The notes under the pieces were generated by a model. The model ran no database searches, was not told the origin of the DNA, and saw only the letters and a list, made by a program, of their open reading frames with translations. Both the position numbers and the translations under genes were made by a program. This document shows, one piece after another, positions 35,232-42,809 of a DNA stretch of 64,000 nucleotides; the stretch's first letter is position 1, and every line of letters starts with the position of its first letter. This DNA is from Mucilaginibacter achroorhodeus (GTDB lineage Bacteria; Bacteroidota; Bacteroidia; Sphingobacteriales; Sphingobacteriaceae). The DNA is taken from NCBI RefSeq assembly GCF_007846095.1, contig NZ_VOEI01000001.1, positions 1 through 64,000 of the forward strand, read 5' to 3'.

Positions 35232-36917
35232 ATGGAGAATAAACAGATAGCCCGCACGTTTCGCCTTTTATCGCAATTGATGGAGTTGCATGAGGTTAAC
35301 TCATTCAAAACAAAATCAATAGCAAACGCTGCATTTAAGATAGATAAATTACCCTTCCAAGCTTCAGACAAAACGCAGGAAGAATTAGAAAAAATTGATG
35401 GTATCGGTAAAAGTACAGCTGCTAAGATCATTGAGCTATTGCAAACCGGCACAATTGCCGAACTGGAAGACATGATTGCCCAAACACCGGAAGGCATTGT
35501 GGAAATGATGGGTATCAAAGGTATCGGCCCAAAGAAAATCGCTATTATCTGGAAGGATCTGGGCATTGAAAATATTGGTGAACTTTATTATGCTTGTAAC
35601 GAGAACCGACTGATAGAGGCTAAAGGTTTCGGCCTTAAGACGCAGGAAGAGATCAAAAAAGTGATCGAATTCCGCATGGCCGGTAACGGCAAATTCCTTT
35701 TTGCGCAAGTAGAAAAAGAGGCTCAGGAGTTGATGGATGAAATAAGAGGCATCTTCCCCGATGCTTTAAAACATTTTGCCGGAGAATTTCGCCGTTTGAA
35801 TGAGGTCATCAGCGAATTGGTTATTATCATCGGCAGTATTGATCAGCAAATTGCGTTTAATGCTTTGGCCAATTCGGCGCTGTTAAGTAATGTAACCATA
35901 AATGGGCACCATGTATCAGGTGAGTTAAAGAACGGCTTGTTAGTCGATATCATCTGCGTACAAAGGTCGGAGTATTATAAAGAACTCTTTATCAATACAG
36001 GCAACGATGAGCACGTGGAAGCAGTTTTGAACAGGATAAGCCCTCCGCTTGATTTCCCGGATAGTGAAGAAATTATTTACGAAAAGGCAAATCTGCAATG
36101 GATGCCGCCTGAGCTGCGCGATGGGAAAAACTTTATAGAGGCAGCTATTGATAACCAGTTGCCTACGTTGATAACCTTAAATGATCTCAAGGGATCATTA
36201 CACAACCACAGTACCTGGAGCGATGGGGTAAATACACTTGAAGAAATGGCCCTCTACTGCCGTGACGAACTCAAACTCGAATATTTGGGTATATCAGACC
36301 ACAGCAAAAGTGCCTTCTATGCAAAAGGTTTAAGCATTGAGCGGGTGTTGCAACAACATGAAGAGATTGATCATTTAAATAAAAAAATCGATGGCTTCCA
36401 TATCTTCAAGGGGATTGAATCAGACATATTGAACGATGGCTCGCTGGATTACCCCGACGAGATCTTAGCACGGTTTGATTTAATAGTAGCATCTATCCAC
36501 GCCAACTTAAAAATGACCGAGGATAAGGCTACTGCGCGTTTGATAAAAGCTATCGAAAACCCTTTCACCACAATACTGGGCCACCCTACCGGCAGACTAC
36601 TGCTAAGCAGAAAAGGATATGATATTGACCATAAAAAAGTAATTGAAGCTTGTGCCGCCAATAATGTTGTTATAGAAATAAATGCCAACCCATTGCGTTT
36701 AGACCTTGATTGGCGCTGGCATCAGTACGCTATTGAAAAAGGCGTAATGCTGTCCATTAATCCGGATGCGCACCGCAACAGTGGTTTTAATGATATGAAA
36801 TACGGTACCATTGTGGCACGTAAAGGCGGTGTGGCAAAACAGAATTGCCTTAACGCTTTATCATTAACAGAAATTAAAGAAGTGTTTGCTAAGAAAAAAA
36901 GCGCTGTAAGCGCTTAA
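35232..36917 (+). CDS. PolX-like protein with PHP nuclease domain and degenerate palm
   Basis: 561 residues with the bacterial PolX layout: 8-kDa-type domain (1-50), HhH motifs (IDGIGKSTAAKI near 55-66, IKGIGPKKIAII near 95-106), palm/thumb region (about 180-275) and a C-terminal PHP domain (LHNHSTWSDG, LGISDHS, GIESDIL, LGHPTGR, SINPDAHR). In the palm the expected Gly-Ser...Asp-x-Asp is replaced: FRRLNEVISELV, with Glu195 and Val197 at the metal-binding Asp places; the third Asp (239) in LVDII is kept. It may have lost polymerase activity while retaining PHP 3'-5' exonuclease (inference). It leads the heptose cluster. Confidence 0.85.
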   Translation: MENKQIARTFRLLSQLMELHEVNSFKTKSIANAAFKIDKLPFQASDKTQEELEKIDGIGKSTAAKIIELLQTGTIAELEDMIAQTPEGIVEMMGIKGIGPKKIAIIWKDLGIENIGELYYACNENRLIEAKGFGLKTQEEIKKVIEFRMAGNGKFLFAQVEKEAQELMDEIRGIFPDALKHFAGEFRRLNEVISELVIIIGSIDQQIAFNALANSALLSNVTINGHHVSGELKNGLLVDIICVQRSEYYKELFINTGNDEHVEAVLNRISPPLDFPDSEEIIYEKANLQWMPPELRDGKNFIEAAIDNQLPTLITLNDLKGSLHNHSTWSDGVNTLEEMALYCRDELKLEYLGISDHSKSAFYAKGLSIERVLQQHEEIDHLNKKIDGFHIFKGIESDILNDGSLDYPDEILARFDLIVASIHANLKMTEDKATARLIKAIENPFTTILGHPTGRLLLSRKGYDIDHKKVIEACAANNVVIEINANPLRLDLDWRWHQYAIEKGVMLSINPDAHRNSGFNDMKYGTIVARKGGVAKQNCLNALSLTEIKEVFAKKKSAVSA

Positions 36918-36932
36918 GTATTGCCACAAGGT

Positions 36933-37913
36933 ATGTTATCACAAAAAGTACGCAGCTTACAGCAATCTGGAACCAAACCAAATATTTTGGTTGTTGGCGA
37001 CTTGATGATCGATCACTATATTATAGGTGATGCCAACAGGCTCTCGCCTGAGGCACCGGTGCCTGTTGTTAACGTTACGAAAGAGTTTATTACTCCCGGC
37101 GGTGCTGCCAACGTTGCGCAAAACCTGCTCTCGTTAGGGGCTGCTATCACTTTAGGTGGCGTAACTGGTAATGATGCCGATGCAGGCAAGCTTACCGAAA
37201 TACTTGAGCGCGAAGGCGTTAATGCAAGTGCCATCTTTAGCGATAAAAACAGGCCTACAACGGTAAAAACCCGCGTTATGGCAGGCAGTCACCAATTAGT
37301 ACGTGTAGATAGGGAAACCACCATCCCGCTTTTACCAGAACTACAGCACCAGTTTGTTGCCAATATAAAAACAGCTATCGACGCGGCAGATATAATCATT
37401 CTATCTGATTACAACAAAGGTTTATTCTCTCCGGAGCTTACACAGGAGTTGATTGAAGCTGCAAATGCAGCCGGCAAAAAAGTGATCGTAGACCCGAAAG
37501 GTCTTAACTACGCAAAGTATAAAAGTGCTTACATTATTAAGCCCAATCGTAAAGAACTTGCCGAAGCTGCAAAAGTTGAACGTATAACTAATTTAGAAGA
37601 ATTACAACAAGCTGCCCGCGTAATATTACAGCAAACGGAGGCCGAATACATCGTAGTAACCTTGTCAGAGCAGGGAATGGCCATTATCAGCGAACTGGCT
37701 TACAAGCTGTTACCCGTTAAGGCAACATCGGTATTTGATGTAACGGGCGCGGGTGATACGGTAATTGCAACTATGGCTTACTTTATAGCTCAGGGGCTTT
37801 CTGTTGAAGAGGCCTGTGAATTGGCTAACCATGCTGCGGCCATCGTGATAAGGCAAACAGGTAGTGCTGTGACTACGGTGGATGAAATACTACAGGATAT
37901 TGAAAACAGGTAA
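36933..37913 (+). CDS. hldA: D-glycero-beta-D-manno-heptose-7-phosphate kinase
   Basis: 326 residues, PfkB-type sugar kinase. Phosphorylates heptose 7-phosphate at C1 in ADP-heptose synthesis. LVVGDLMIDHYIIGDANRLSPEAPVPV is the HldE/HldA signature; GGAANVAQNLLSLG and the catalytic DVTGAGDTVIA follow. Here kinase and cytidylyl/adenylyltransferase halves are separate genes (see hldC at 38542). The ATG 15 bases after the PolX-like stop is preferred over an in-frame TTG. Confidence 0.92.
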   Translation: MLSQKVRSLQQSGTKPNILVVGDLMIDHYIIGDANRLSPEAPVPVVNVTKEFITPGGAANVAQNLLSLGAAITLGGVTGNDADAGKLTEILEREGVNASAIFSDKNRPTTVKTRVMAGSHQLVRVDRETTIPLLPELQHQFVANIKTAIDAADIIILSDYNKGLFSPELTQELIEAANAAGKKVIVDPKGLNYAKYKSAYIIKPNRKELAEAAKVERITNLEELQQAARVILQQTEAEYIVVTLSEQGMAIISELAYKLLPVKATSVFDVTGAGDTVIATMAYFIAQGLSVEEACELANHAAAIVIRQTGSAVTTVDEILQDIENR

Positions 37914-37968
37914 AAAGTGACAAGTAGCCGGTAATAAATGACTTACTTAATTACAATGATTTAAAGAA

Positions 37969-38523
37969 ATGGTTATAGAGGAACTATACGAACACCAGCA
38001 AACCCTACAAAAGGTAATAGAAACTCTTACCGGCGACATTGAGTTTGCCTGCAAAATGATCGCTGATTGTATAAAAGCTGGTAACAAAGTTTTAATTGCG
38101 GGTAATGGTGGCAGTGCTGCCGATGCCCAGCATATTGCGGCAGAACTAAGCGGCCGTTTTGTAAAAGAACGCCGTGCTTTGCCGGGAATCGCTTTAACGG
38201 TAGATACATCTGCCCTTACCGCTATAGCTAACGATTACGGTTACGATCACGTTTTCTCCCGCCAGGTTGAGGCATTGGCGCGACCGGATGATCTATTTAT
38301 AGGCATTTCAACAAGCGGCAACAGTCAGGGCATTTTAAATGCTTTTAGTGCCGCAACAAACGCTGGGTGTAAAACACTGGGATTGAGCGGCAGGGATGGT
38401 GGAAAAATGAATAGCATTTGTGACCTTAATATTGTAGTGCCTGCAAATGTTACCGCACGCATACAGGAAATGCACATCCTCATTGGCCACATTTTGTGCA
38501 AAGCTGTAGACGACCTTTTTTAA
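37969..38523 (+). CDS. gmhA: sedoheptulose-7-phosphate isomerase
   Basis: 184 residues, SIS fold. First step of heptose synthesis. LIAGNGGSAADAQHIAAELSGRF, ISTSGNSQGILNA and the C-terminal EMHILIGHILCKAVD are GmhA signatures. Second enzyme gene of the cluster. Confidence 0.94.
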   Translation: MVIEELYEHQQTLQKVIETLTGDIEFACKMIADCIKAGNKVLIAGNGGSAADAQHIAAELSGRFVKERRALPGIALTVDTSALTAIANDYGYDHVFSRQVEALARPDDLFIGISTSGNSQGILNAFSAATNAGCKTLGLSGRDGGKMNSICDLNIVVPANVTARIQEMHILIGHILCKAVDDLF

Positions 38524-38541
38524 ATTGCGTAGCTTTACAAC

Positions 38542-39045
38542 ATGCGCCAAGAGCTGGAAAATACACTTTTGAATAAGATACAAACCCTGCCTCAAATGCA
38601 GGAAACTATCACTGCATGGAAGGTTGCCGGCAAAAAGGTTGTATTCACTAATGGCGTCTTTGACCTGCTGCACCTGGGCCATGTCACCTACCTGGCAAAG
38701 GCCGCCGACCTTGGCGATAAACTTATAATCGGCCTTAATACCGATGCATCTGTTAAACGACTCAAGGGTGAAAGCAGGCCAATAAACGACCAAAACAACC
38801 GGGCGGCCTTATTGGCTTCCCTATTTTTTGTGGATGCAGTTGTGATGTTCGAGGACGACACACCTCGTGATTTGATTGCGCAGTTATTGCCTGATGTATT
38901 GGTGAAAGGTGCTGATTACACTGTAGACCAGATAGCCGGTTCAAAAGAAGTGCTGGCAAACGGCGGTGAAGTAAAAACAATTACGCTGGTTGATGGCTAC
39001 TCATCAACATCTATTATTAACAGGATAAAAGCGCAAACTTCCTGA
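38542..39045 (+). CDS. hldC: D-glycero-beta-D-manno-heptose 1-phosphate adenylyltransferase
   Basis: 167 residues. Activates heptose 1-phosphate with ATP to ADP-heptose. Nucleotidyltransferase HxGH motif in FTNGVFDLLHLGHVTYL, and the C-terminal GYSSTSIINRI. It is the stand-alone counterpart of the HldE C-terminal domain. Overlaps the next gene by one base (TGATG). Confidence 0.92.
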   Translation: MRQELENTLLNKIQTLPQMQETITAWKVAGKKVVFTNGVFDLLHLGHVTYLAKAADLGDKLIIGLNTDASVKRLKGESRPINDQNNRAALLASLFFVDAVVMFEDDTPRDLIAQLLPDVLVKGADYTVDQIAGSKEVLANGGEVKTITLVDGYSSTSIINRIKAQTS

Positions 39046-40010
39046 TGAAGATCTTGGTTATCCGCTTCAGTTCAATGGGTGATATTATTTACACCACACC
39101 GGTGGTGCGATGCTTAAAAAAACAATTACCCAACGCCGAAGTACACTTCATAACCAAACCGGCATTCAAATACATTTACGATAATAATCCATACCTGGAT
39201 AAGCTGCTGCTGCTTAAACCCAGCCTATCAGAAACCATTGCTGATATCAAGGCAGAAGGCTACGATCACATCATCGATCTGCACAACAACCTGCGTACGG
39301 CTATTATTAAACTACGTACACGTATACACTCGTCTACTTATAATAAGCAAACCATACTTAAATGGCTTAGCCTAAAGCTTCGTAAAAACCTGGTACCACC
39401 CGTGCACCTGGTTGATAGATACCTTAAGACAGTAAAATTTTTAGGCGTTACCAATGACGGAGAGCCTATAGATTATTACATCAATAAGGCGTATCAGTTA
39501 GCAGATCTGCTGCCTGCAAGTCACCTTAATGGATATACGGCCTTTGTAATTGGGGCCACGCATTTTACAAAGCGCATGCCTAACAAAAAGATTATCAGCA
39601 TTTGTAAAGAAATTGAGGGCCCTGTTTTATTGCTCGGCGGCAATGATGTAAAGATCAACGGAGATGAGATTGCCTCTGCGATCGGCGAAAAAGTCCATAA
39701 CGCCTGCGGCAAAACTTCGCTTGATGAATCTGTTTTCCTGGTTTCTAAAGCAAAAACCGTTATAGGTTTTGATACCGGGCTTACCCATATTGCCGAAGCT
39801 TTTGACCGGCCAATTGTTTCCATTTGGGGTGGCACGATACCAGATTTGCTTGGCGTAAAACCCTACATGGTAAAAAAGTCATTGGTGGCCGGCATCGATC
39901 TGGATTGCCGCCCCTGTTCAAAATTCGGCCTGGAGAGATGTCCATTAGGTCATTTTAAATGCATGTGGGATATCCCCGAGGACGCTATCACCGAATTTGT
40001 GAACAGCTAA
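39045..40010 (+). CDS. glycosyltransferase family 9 (heptosyltransferase-like)
   Basis: 321 residues. Opens with KILVIRFSSMGDIIYTTPVVRCLKK, the GT9 signature, and ends with LERCPLGHFKC and a GFDTGLTHIAEAFDRPIVSIWG donor-site segment. Coupled to hldC by a one-base overlap, so it very likely uses ADP-heptose for LPS core assembly; acceptor is unknown. Confidence 0.9.
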   Translation: MKILVIRFSSMGDIIYTTPVVRCLKKQLPNAEVHFITKPAFKYIYDNNPYLDKLLLLKPSLSETIADIKAEGYDHIIDLHNNLRTAIIKLRTRIHSSTYNKQTILKWLSLKLRKNLVPPVHLVDRYLKTVKFLGVTNDGEPIDYYINKAYQLADLLPASHLNGYTAFVIGATHFTKRMPNKKIISICKEIEGPVLLLGGNDVKINGDEIASAIGEKVHNACGKTSLDESVFLVSKAKTVIGFDTGLTHIAEAFDRPIVSIWGGTIPDLLGVKPYMVKKSLVAGIDLDCRPCSKFGLERCPLGHFKCMWDIPEDAITEFVNS

Positions 40011-40030
40011 GGGATTTTCTCATATTTTCT

Positions 40031-40038
40031 TACATTTG
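40031..40038 (+). promoter_or_regulatory. promoter -7 element of the outer-membrane barrel gene
   Basis: TACATTTG, followed by CGCTC, lies 21 bases before the ATG at 40060 and matches TAnnTTTG. Confidence 0.55.
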
Positions 40039-40059
40039 CGCTCACTAAATCTAAGCACA

Positions 40060-40671
40060 ATGAAGAAATTTTTACTTTCTATTTGCTGCGCATTCGCAGT
40101 AACCTCAGCATTTTCTCAAACAACTTATGGTGTACGCGGTGGTATAGGTTTCGCAAGCCTTTCATCATCAAGCGGCAATTTATCTGTAGGTTCAGGTTCA
40201 ACAACAACATTTGCAGCCGGCCTTTTTGCTGATGTTAAAACCAGCACAAACGTCAGCATCCAACCTGGTATTTACTATGCAGGAAAAGGCGGAAATTACA
40301 AATCAGGTGGTGTTGAAGCAGATTTTAAAACCTATTATCTGCAAGTACCCGTTAATGTGGTTTACCACGTACCTGCTACGTTTGGCGGCGTTTACTTTGG
40401 CGTAGGCCCGTATGTTGCCTTCGGATTAAACGGTAAGGTAAAAGCATCAGATGGAACAAATTCTGAAAGCATGGATGTAACCTTCGGCAGCGATGGTGAC
40501 TTTAAAAGAGTTGATGCAGGTTTTAATGGCATAGCAGGTTTCGAATTTAAAAACGGCTTCCTGTTGGGTATTAACTATGATCTGGGATTAACAGATATTG
40601 GTAATGACGGCACAGCAGAAGTTTCAACCAAAAACCGTGTATTTGGTATCTCTGCTGGTTTTAAATTCTAA
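40060..40671 (+). CDS. outer-membrane beta-barrel protein (PorT-like)
   Basis: 203 residues from the ATG at 40060. Signal peptide FLLSICCAFAVTSAFSQ. The rest alternates short beta strands with Gly/aromatic residues (YGVRGGIGFASLS, VSIQPGIYYAGKGGNY, FGGVYFGVGPYVAFGL, VFGISAGFKF), ending in Phe, as in small outer-membrane barrels annotated PorT-family or opacity-like. Function unknown. It has its own promoter and terminator. Confidence 0.85.
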   Translation: MKKFLLSICCAFAVTSAFSQTTYGVRGGIGFASLSSSSGNLSVGSGSTTTFAAGLFADVKTSTNVSIQPGIYYAGKGGNYKSGGVEADFKTYYLQVPVNVVYHVPATFGGVYFGVGPYVAFGLNGKVKASDGTNSESMDVTFGSDGDFKRVDAGFNGIAGFEFKNGFLLGINYDLGLTDIGNDGTAEVSTKNRVFGISAGFKF

Positions 40672-40691
40672 ATAAATCCATTACACTATTA

Positions 40692-40725
40692 CAAAAGCGG
40701 AGCTTTGGCTTCGCTTTTGTTGTTT
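40692..40725 (+). terminator. terminator after the barrel gene
   Basis: The stem ACAAAAGCGGAGC / GCTTCGCTTTTGT has one G-U pair and loop TTTG, followed by TGTTT. It ends about 10 bases before the sixA-like ATG. Confidence 0.7.
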
Positions 40726-40733
40726 AATATAAC

Positions 40734-41210
40734 ATGAAAAAACTACTACTTATCCGACACGCTAAAGCCACGCATGAAAGTGGTTACCAGGATTTTGAAC
40801 GCCCCCTTACTGATAAAGGCTTTACGCAATGTGAAATCATGACGGCGAGGCTGCTTAAAAACCATATAAAGCCGGATATTGTAGTAGCGAGCCCAGCTTT
40901 GCGTACCCTATCTACAGCAAATGTTTTTACAGAGGAACTCGGTCTTGTTACTGCCATCACAGATCATGATATCTATGAGGCGAGTGAAAATACGCTACTC
41001 AAAGTGATCTATAACTTACCTGATAAGGATTTCGTTGCATTGGTAGGGCACAACCCCGCTATAAGCCAGGTGCTTACATTGCTATCAGGAGAATACAAAG
41101 ATATGTCTACCTGCGCCGTTGCGCTTCTGGAATTTGAGGCTGACAACTGGATGGAACTGCACGAAGGTTCAGGAAAACTCACCTGGCTTGATAGCCCAAA
41201 GGAGGATTAA
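40734..41210 (+). CDS. histidine phosphatase family protein, SixA-like
   Basis: 158 residues. RHG catalytic motif LLIRHAKATH (Arg-His), second His in LVGHNPAIS. Short size fits SixA, which removes phosphate from Hpt domains in E. coli. An Hpt protein is coded at 32348, so a link is imaginable but unproven. Ends with a 4-base overlap to the convergent dprA. Confidence 0.88.
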   Translation: MKKLLLIRHAKATHESGYQDFERPLTDKGFTQCEIMTARLLKNHIKPDIVVASPALRTLSTANVFTEELGLVTAITDHDIYEASENTLLKVIYNLPDKDFVALVGHNPAISQVLTLLSGEYKDMSTCAVALLEFEADNWMELHEGSGKLTWLDSPKED

Positions 41211-42307
41211 TTAAGCGCGTAGGTTTTACCCGGTAATGAACGGATGAAACCTTGCAACTCCATATCTAACAACGTCATGGCCAGTTGGCTGGTAGGCATA
41301 TTTACTTTTATGGCGAGTTCATCAATGGCCAACGGCGCTTTATTGGTCTGTATCACTTCATATACAGCACGTTCATCGGCAGATAAATCAATCGGCAAGA
41401 TCAACTGCTCTGGGCCGCCTTTAACTTCCGTACTTTTTTCCCATCCCATGCTGTAAGCCAGATCGGCCATGCAGGTTAACAGTGCAGCTTTATTATTACG
41501 GATCAGGAAGTTACAGCCTTCCGAATATTCATCATCCAACCTTCCGGGGAAAGCAAATACATCACGGTGATAGCTGTTAGCGATCTCTGCAGTTATCAAC
41601 GCCCCACCCTTTAAACCTGCTTCAACAACAATAGTAGCATCAGCCATGCCTGCAACTATTCTATTACGCTCAGGAAAATTTTGCCTGTCGGCATTGGTAC
41701 CAGATGGATACTCGGTTAAAAGTCCGCCGTTTTGCAGCATCCTATCTGCAGTACTGCGGTTCTGGCCGGGATATAATCTATCCAACCCATGCCCTAACAC
41801 CCCAACCGTTTGCACATTAGCTTTTAAGCACTCTTTATGTGCGGCAACATCAATACCGTGCGCAAGTCCGCTAACCACCAGAACGTTATGCTCTGCCAGT
41901 TCCTCAATCAACTGGCGGCAAAGCTGCTTACCATAATCGGTAGCATTACGGGTACCAACAACACTCACAACCTTAAGCGCATTTAAATTATATTGGCCCT
42001 TCGCATAAAGCAACACAGGCGCATCTACACAATTTTTTAAGCGTTTGGGGTAACGCGCATCGGTGTAAAACAACACGTCAATATTATTATCTTCAATAAA
42101 TTTCAACTCCTTTTCAGCGCGTTGCAGCGGCTCAGTGAATTCCAGTTTCTTGATAGTGATCTCCCCTATCCCCGGAATATTTGATAACTGCCCGGGGCTC
42201 GCCTTAAAAATTGCTTCGGCGCTGCCTAAGTGTGCAACAAGCGTTTTGGCCCTAACGTGACCTATCTCTTTTAAAAAAGTAAGCGCAACCTGGTGAAGTA
42301 GTGACAT
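41207..42307 (-). CDS. dprA: DNA processing protein DprA
   Basis: 366 residues. DprA binds incoming ssDNA and loads RecA in transformation. N-terminal HhH/SAM-like region (LSNIPGIGEITIKKL), Rossmann-like domain (VVSVVGTRNATDYG, VSGLAHGIDVAAH, GLDRLYPGQNR, TEYPSGT, FPERNRIVAG, GALITA) and a C-terminal winged helix (about 305-365). Confidence 0.95.
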   Translation of the reverse strand: MSLLHQVALTFLKEIGHVRAKTLVAHLGSAEAIFKASPGQLSNIPGIGEITIKKLEFTEPLQRAEKELKFIEDNNIDVLFYTDARYPKRLKNCVDAPVLLYAKGQYNLNALKVVSVVGTRNATDYGKQLCRQLIEELAEHNVLVVSGLAHGIDVAAHKECLKANVQTVGVLGHGLDRLYPGQNRSTADRMLQNGGLLTEYPSGTNADRQNFPERNRIVAGMADATIVVEAGLKGGALITAEIANSYHRDVFAFPGRLDDEYSEGCNFLIRNNKAALLTCMADLAYSMGWEKSTEVKGGPEQLILPIDLSADERAVYEVIQTNKAPLAIDELAIKVNMPTSQLAMTLLDMELQGFIRSLPGKTYALN

Positions 42308-42362
42308 AGTTATAAGTGCTACAATATAGCGATAGCATTGTAAAAATGCCGCCTCCGAAAAA

Positions 42363-42427
42363 AACTATAAAAATAGTTTGCAAACTATATAAATAGTTTA
42401 TACCTTCACTTAACTATAAAAATAGTT
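42363..42427 (+). promoter_or_regulatory. three palindromic operators upstream of the BlaI-like gene
   Basis: Three 16-base palindromes of the form AACTAT-N4-ATAGTT: 42363-42378, 42383-42398 and 42412-42427. First and third are identical (N4 AAAA); the second has ATAA. Centres are 20 and 29 bases apart, the first two thus on the same face of DNA. The third ends 4 bases before the BlaI-like ATG (42432). They are very probably the self-operators of the repressor. Confidence 0.8.
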
Positions 42428-42431
42428 TGCT

Positions 42432-42809
42432 ATGAAACTAAAAGAACTCACCAAAGCCGAAGAACAGATAATGCAGATATTGTGGCAGTTACAGGAAGGT
42501 ATTGTAAAAGATATACTGGACCAAATGCCTGATCCCAAACCGGCCTACAACACGGTATCAACTGTAGTGCGCGTATTGGAAGGTAAGGGATTTATTGATC
42601 ATAAAGCTTATGGCAACTCGCATGTGTACTTCCCTGTCATCAGCGAAGCTGATTACAAGAAATTCAGCGTAGATAAGTTGATGACCAACTACTTCGATAA
42701 CTCTTACAAAAGCCTGGTATCGTTTATTGCCGATGAAAATAAGCTGGGCGTTAAAGAACTTGACGAATTAAGCGCACTGATTGAAAAACTTAAATCTGAG
42801 AAAAAATGA
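42432..42809 (+). CDS. BlaI/MecI/CopY-family repressor
   Basis: 125 residues. Winged-helix: LTKAEEQIMQILWQLQEG, AYNTVSTVVRVLEGKGFIDHKAYGNSHVYFPV. BlaI-type repressors are inactivated by a partner BlaR1 metalloprotease, which is the next gene, overlapping by 4 bases (ATGA). Three palindromes upstream are the expected operator sites. Confidence 0.92.
   Translation: MKLKELTKAEEQIMQILWQLQEGIVKDILDQMPDPKPAYNTVSTVVRVLEGKGFIDHKAYGNSHVYFPVISEADYKKFSVDKLMTNYFDNSYKSLVSFIADENKLGVKELDELSALIEKLKSEKK

Noticed and set aside
37914..37968. Possible word repeat between hldA and gmhA (GTGACAAGTAG-like)
   Set aside because: No second arm and too short to tell from chance.
42363..42427. ATAGTT palindromes as a terminator for dprA or a CRISPR-like array
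   Set aside because: Only three units with unequal spacing, in front of a repressor start and upstream (not downstream) of dprA; operator explanation fits better.
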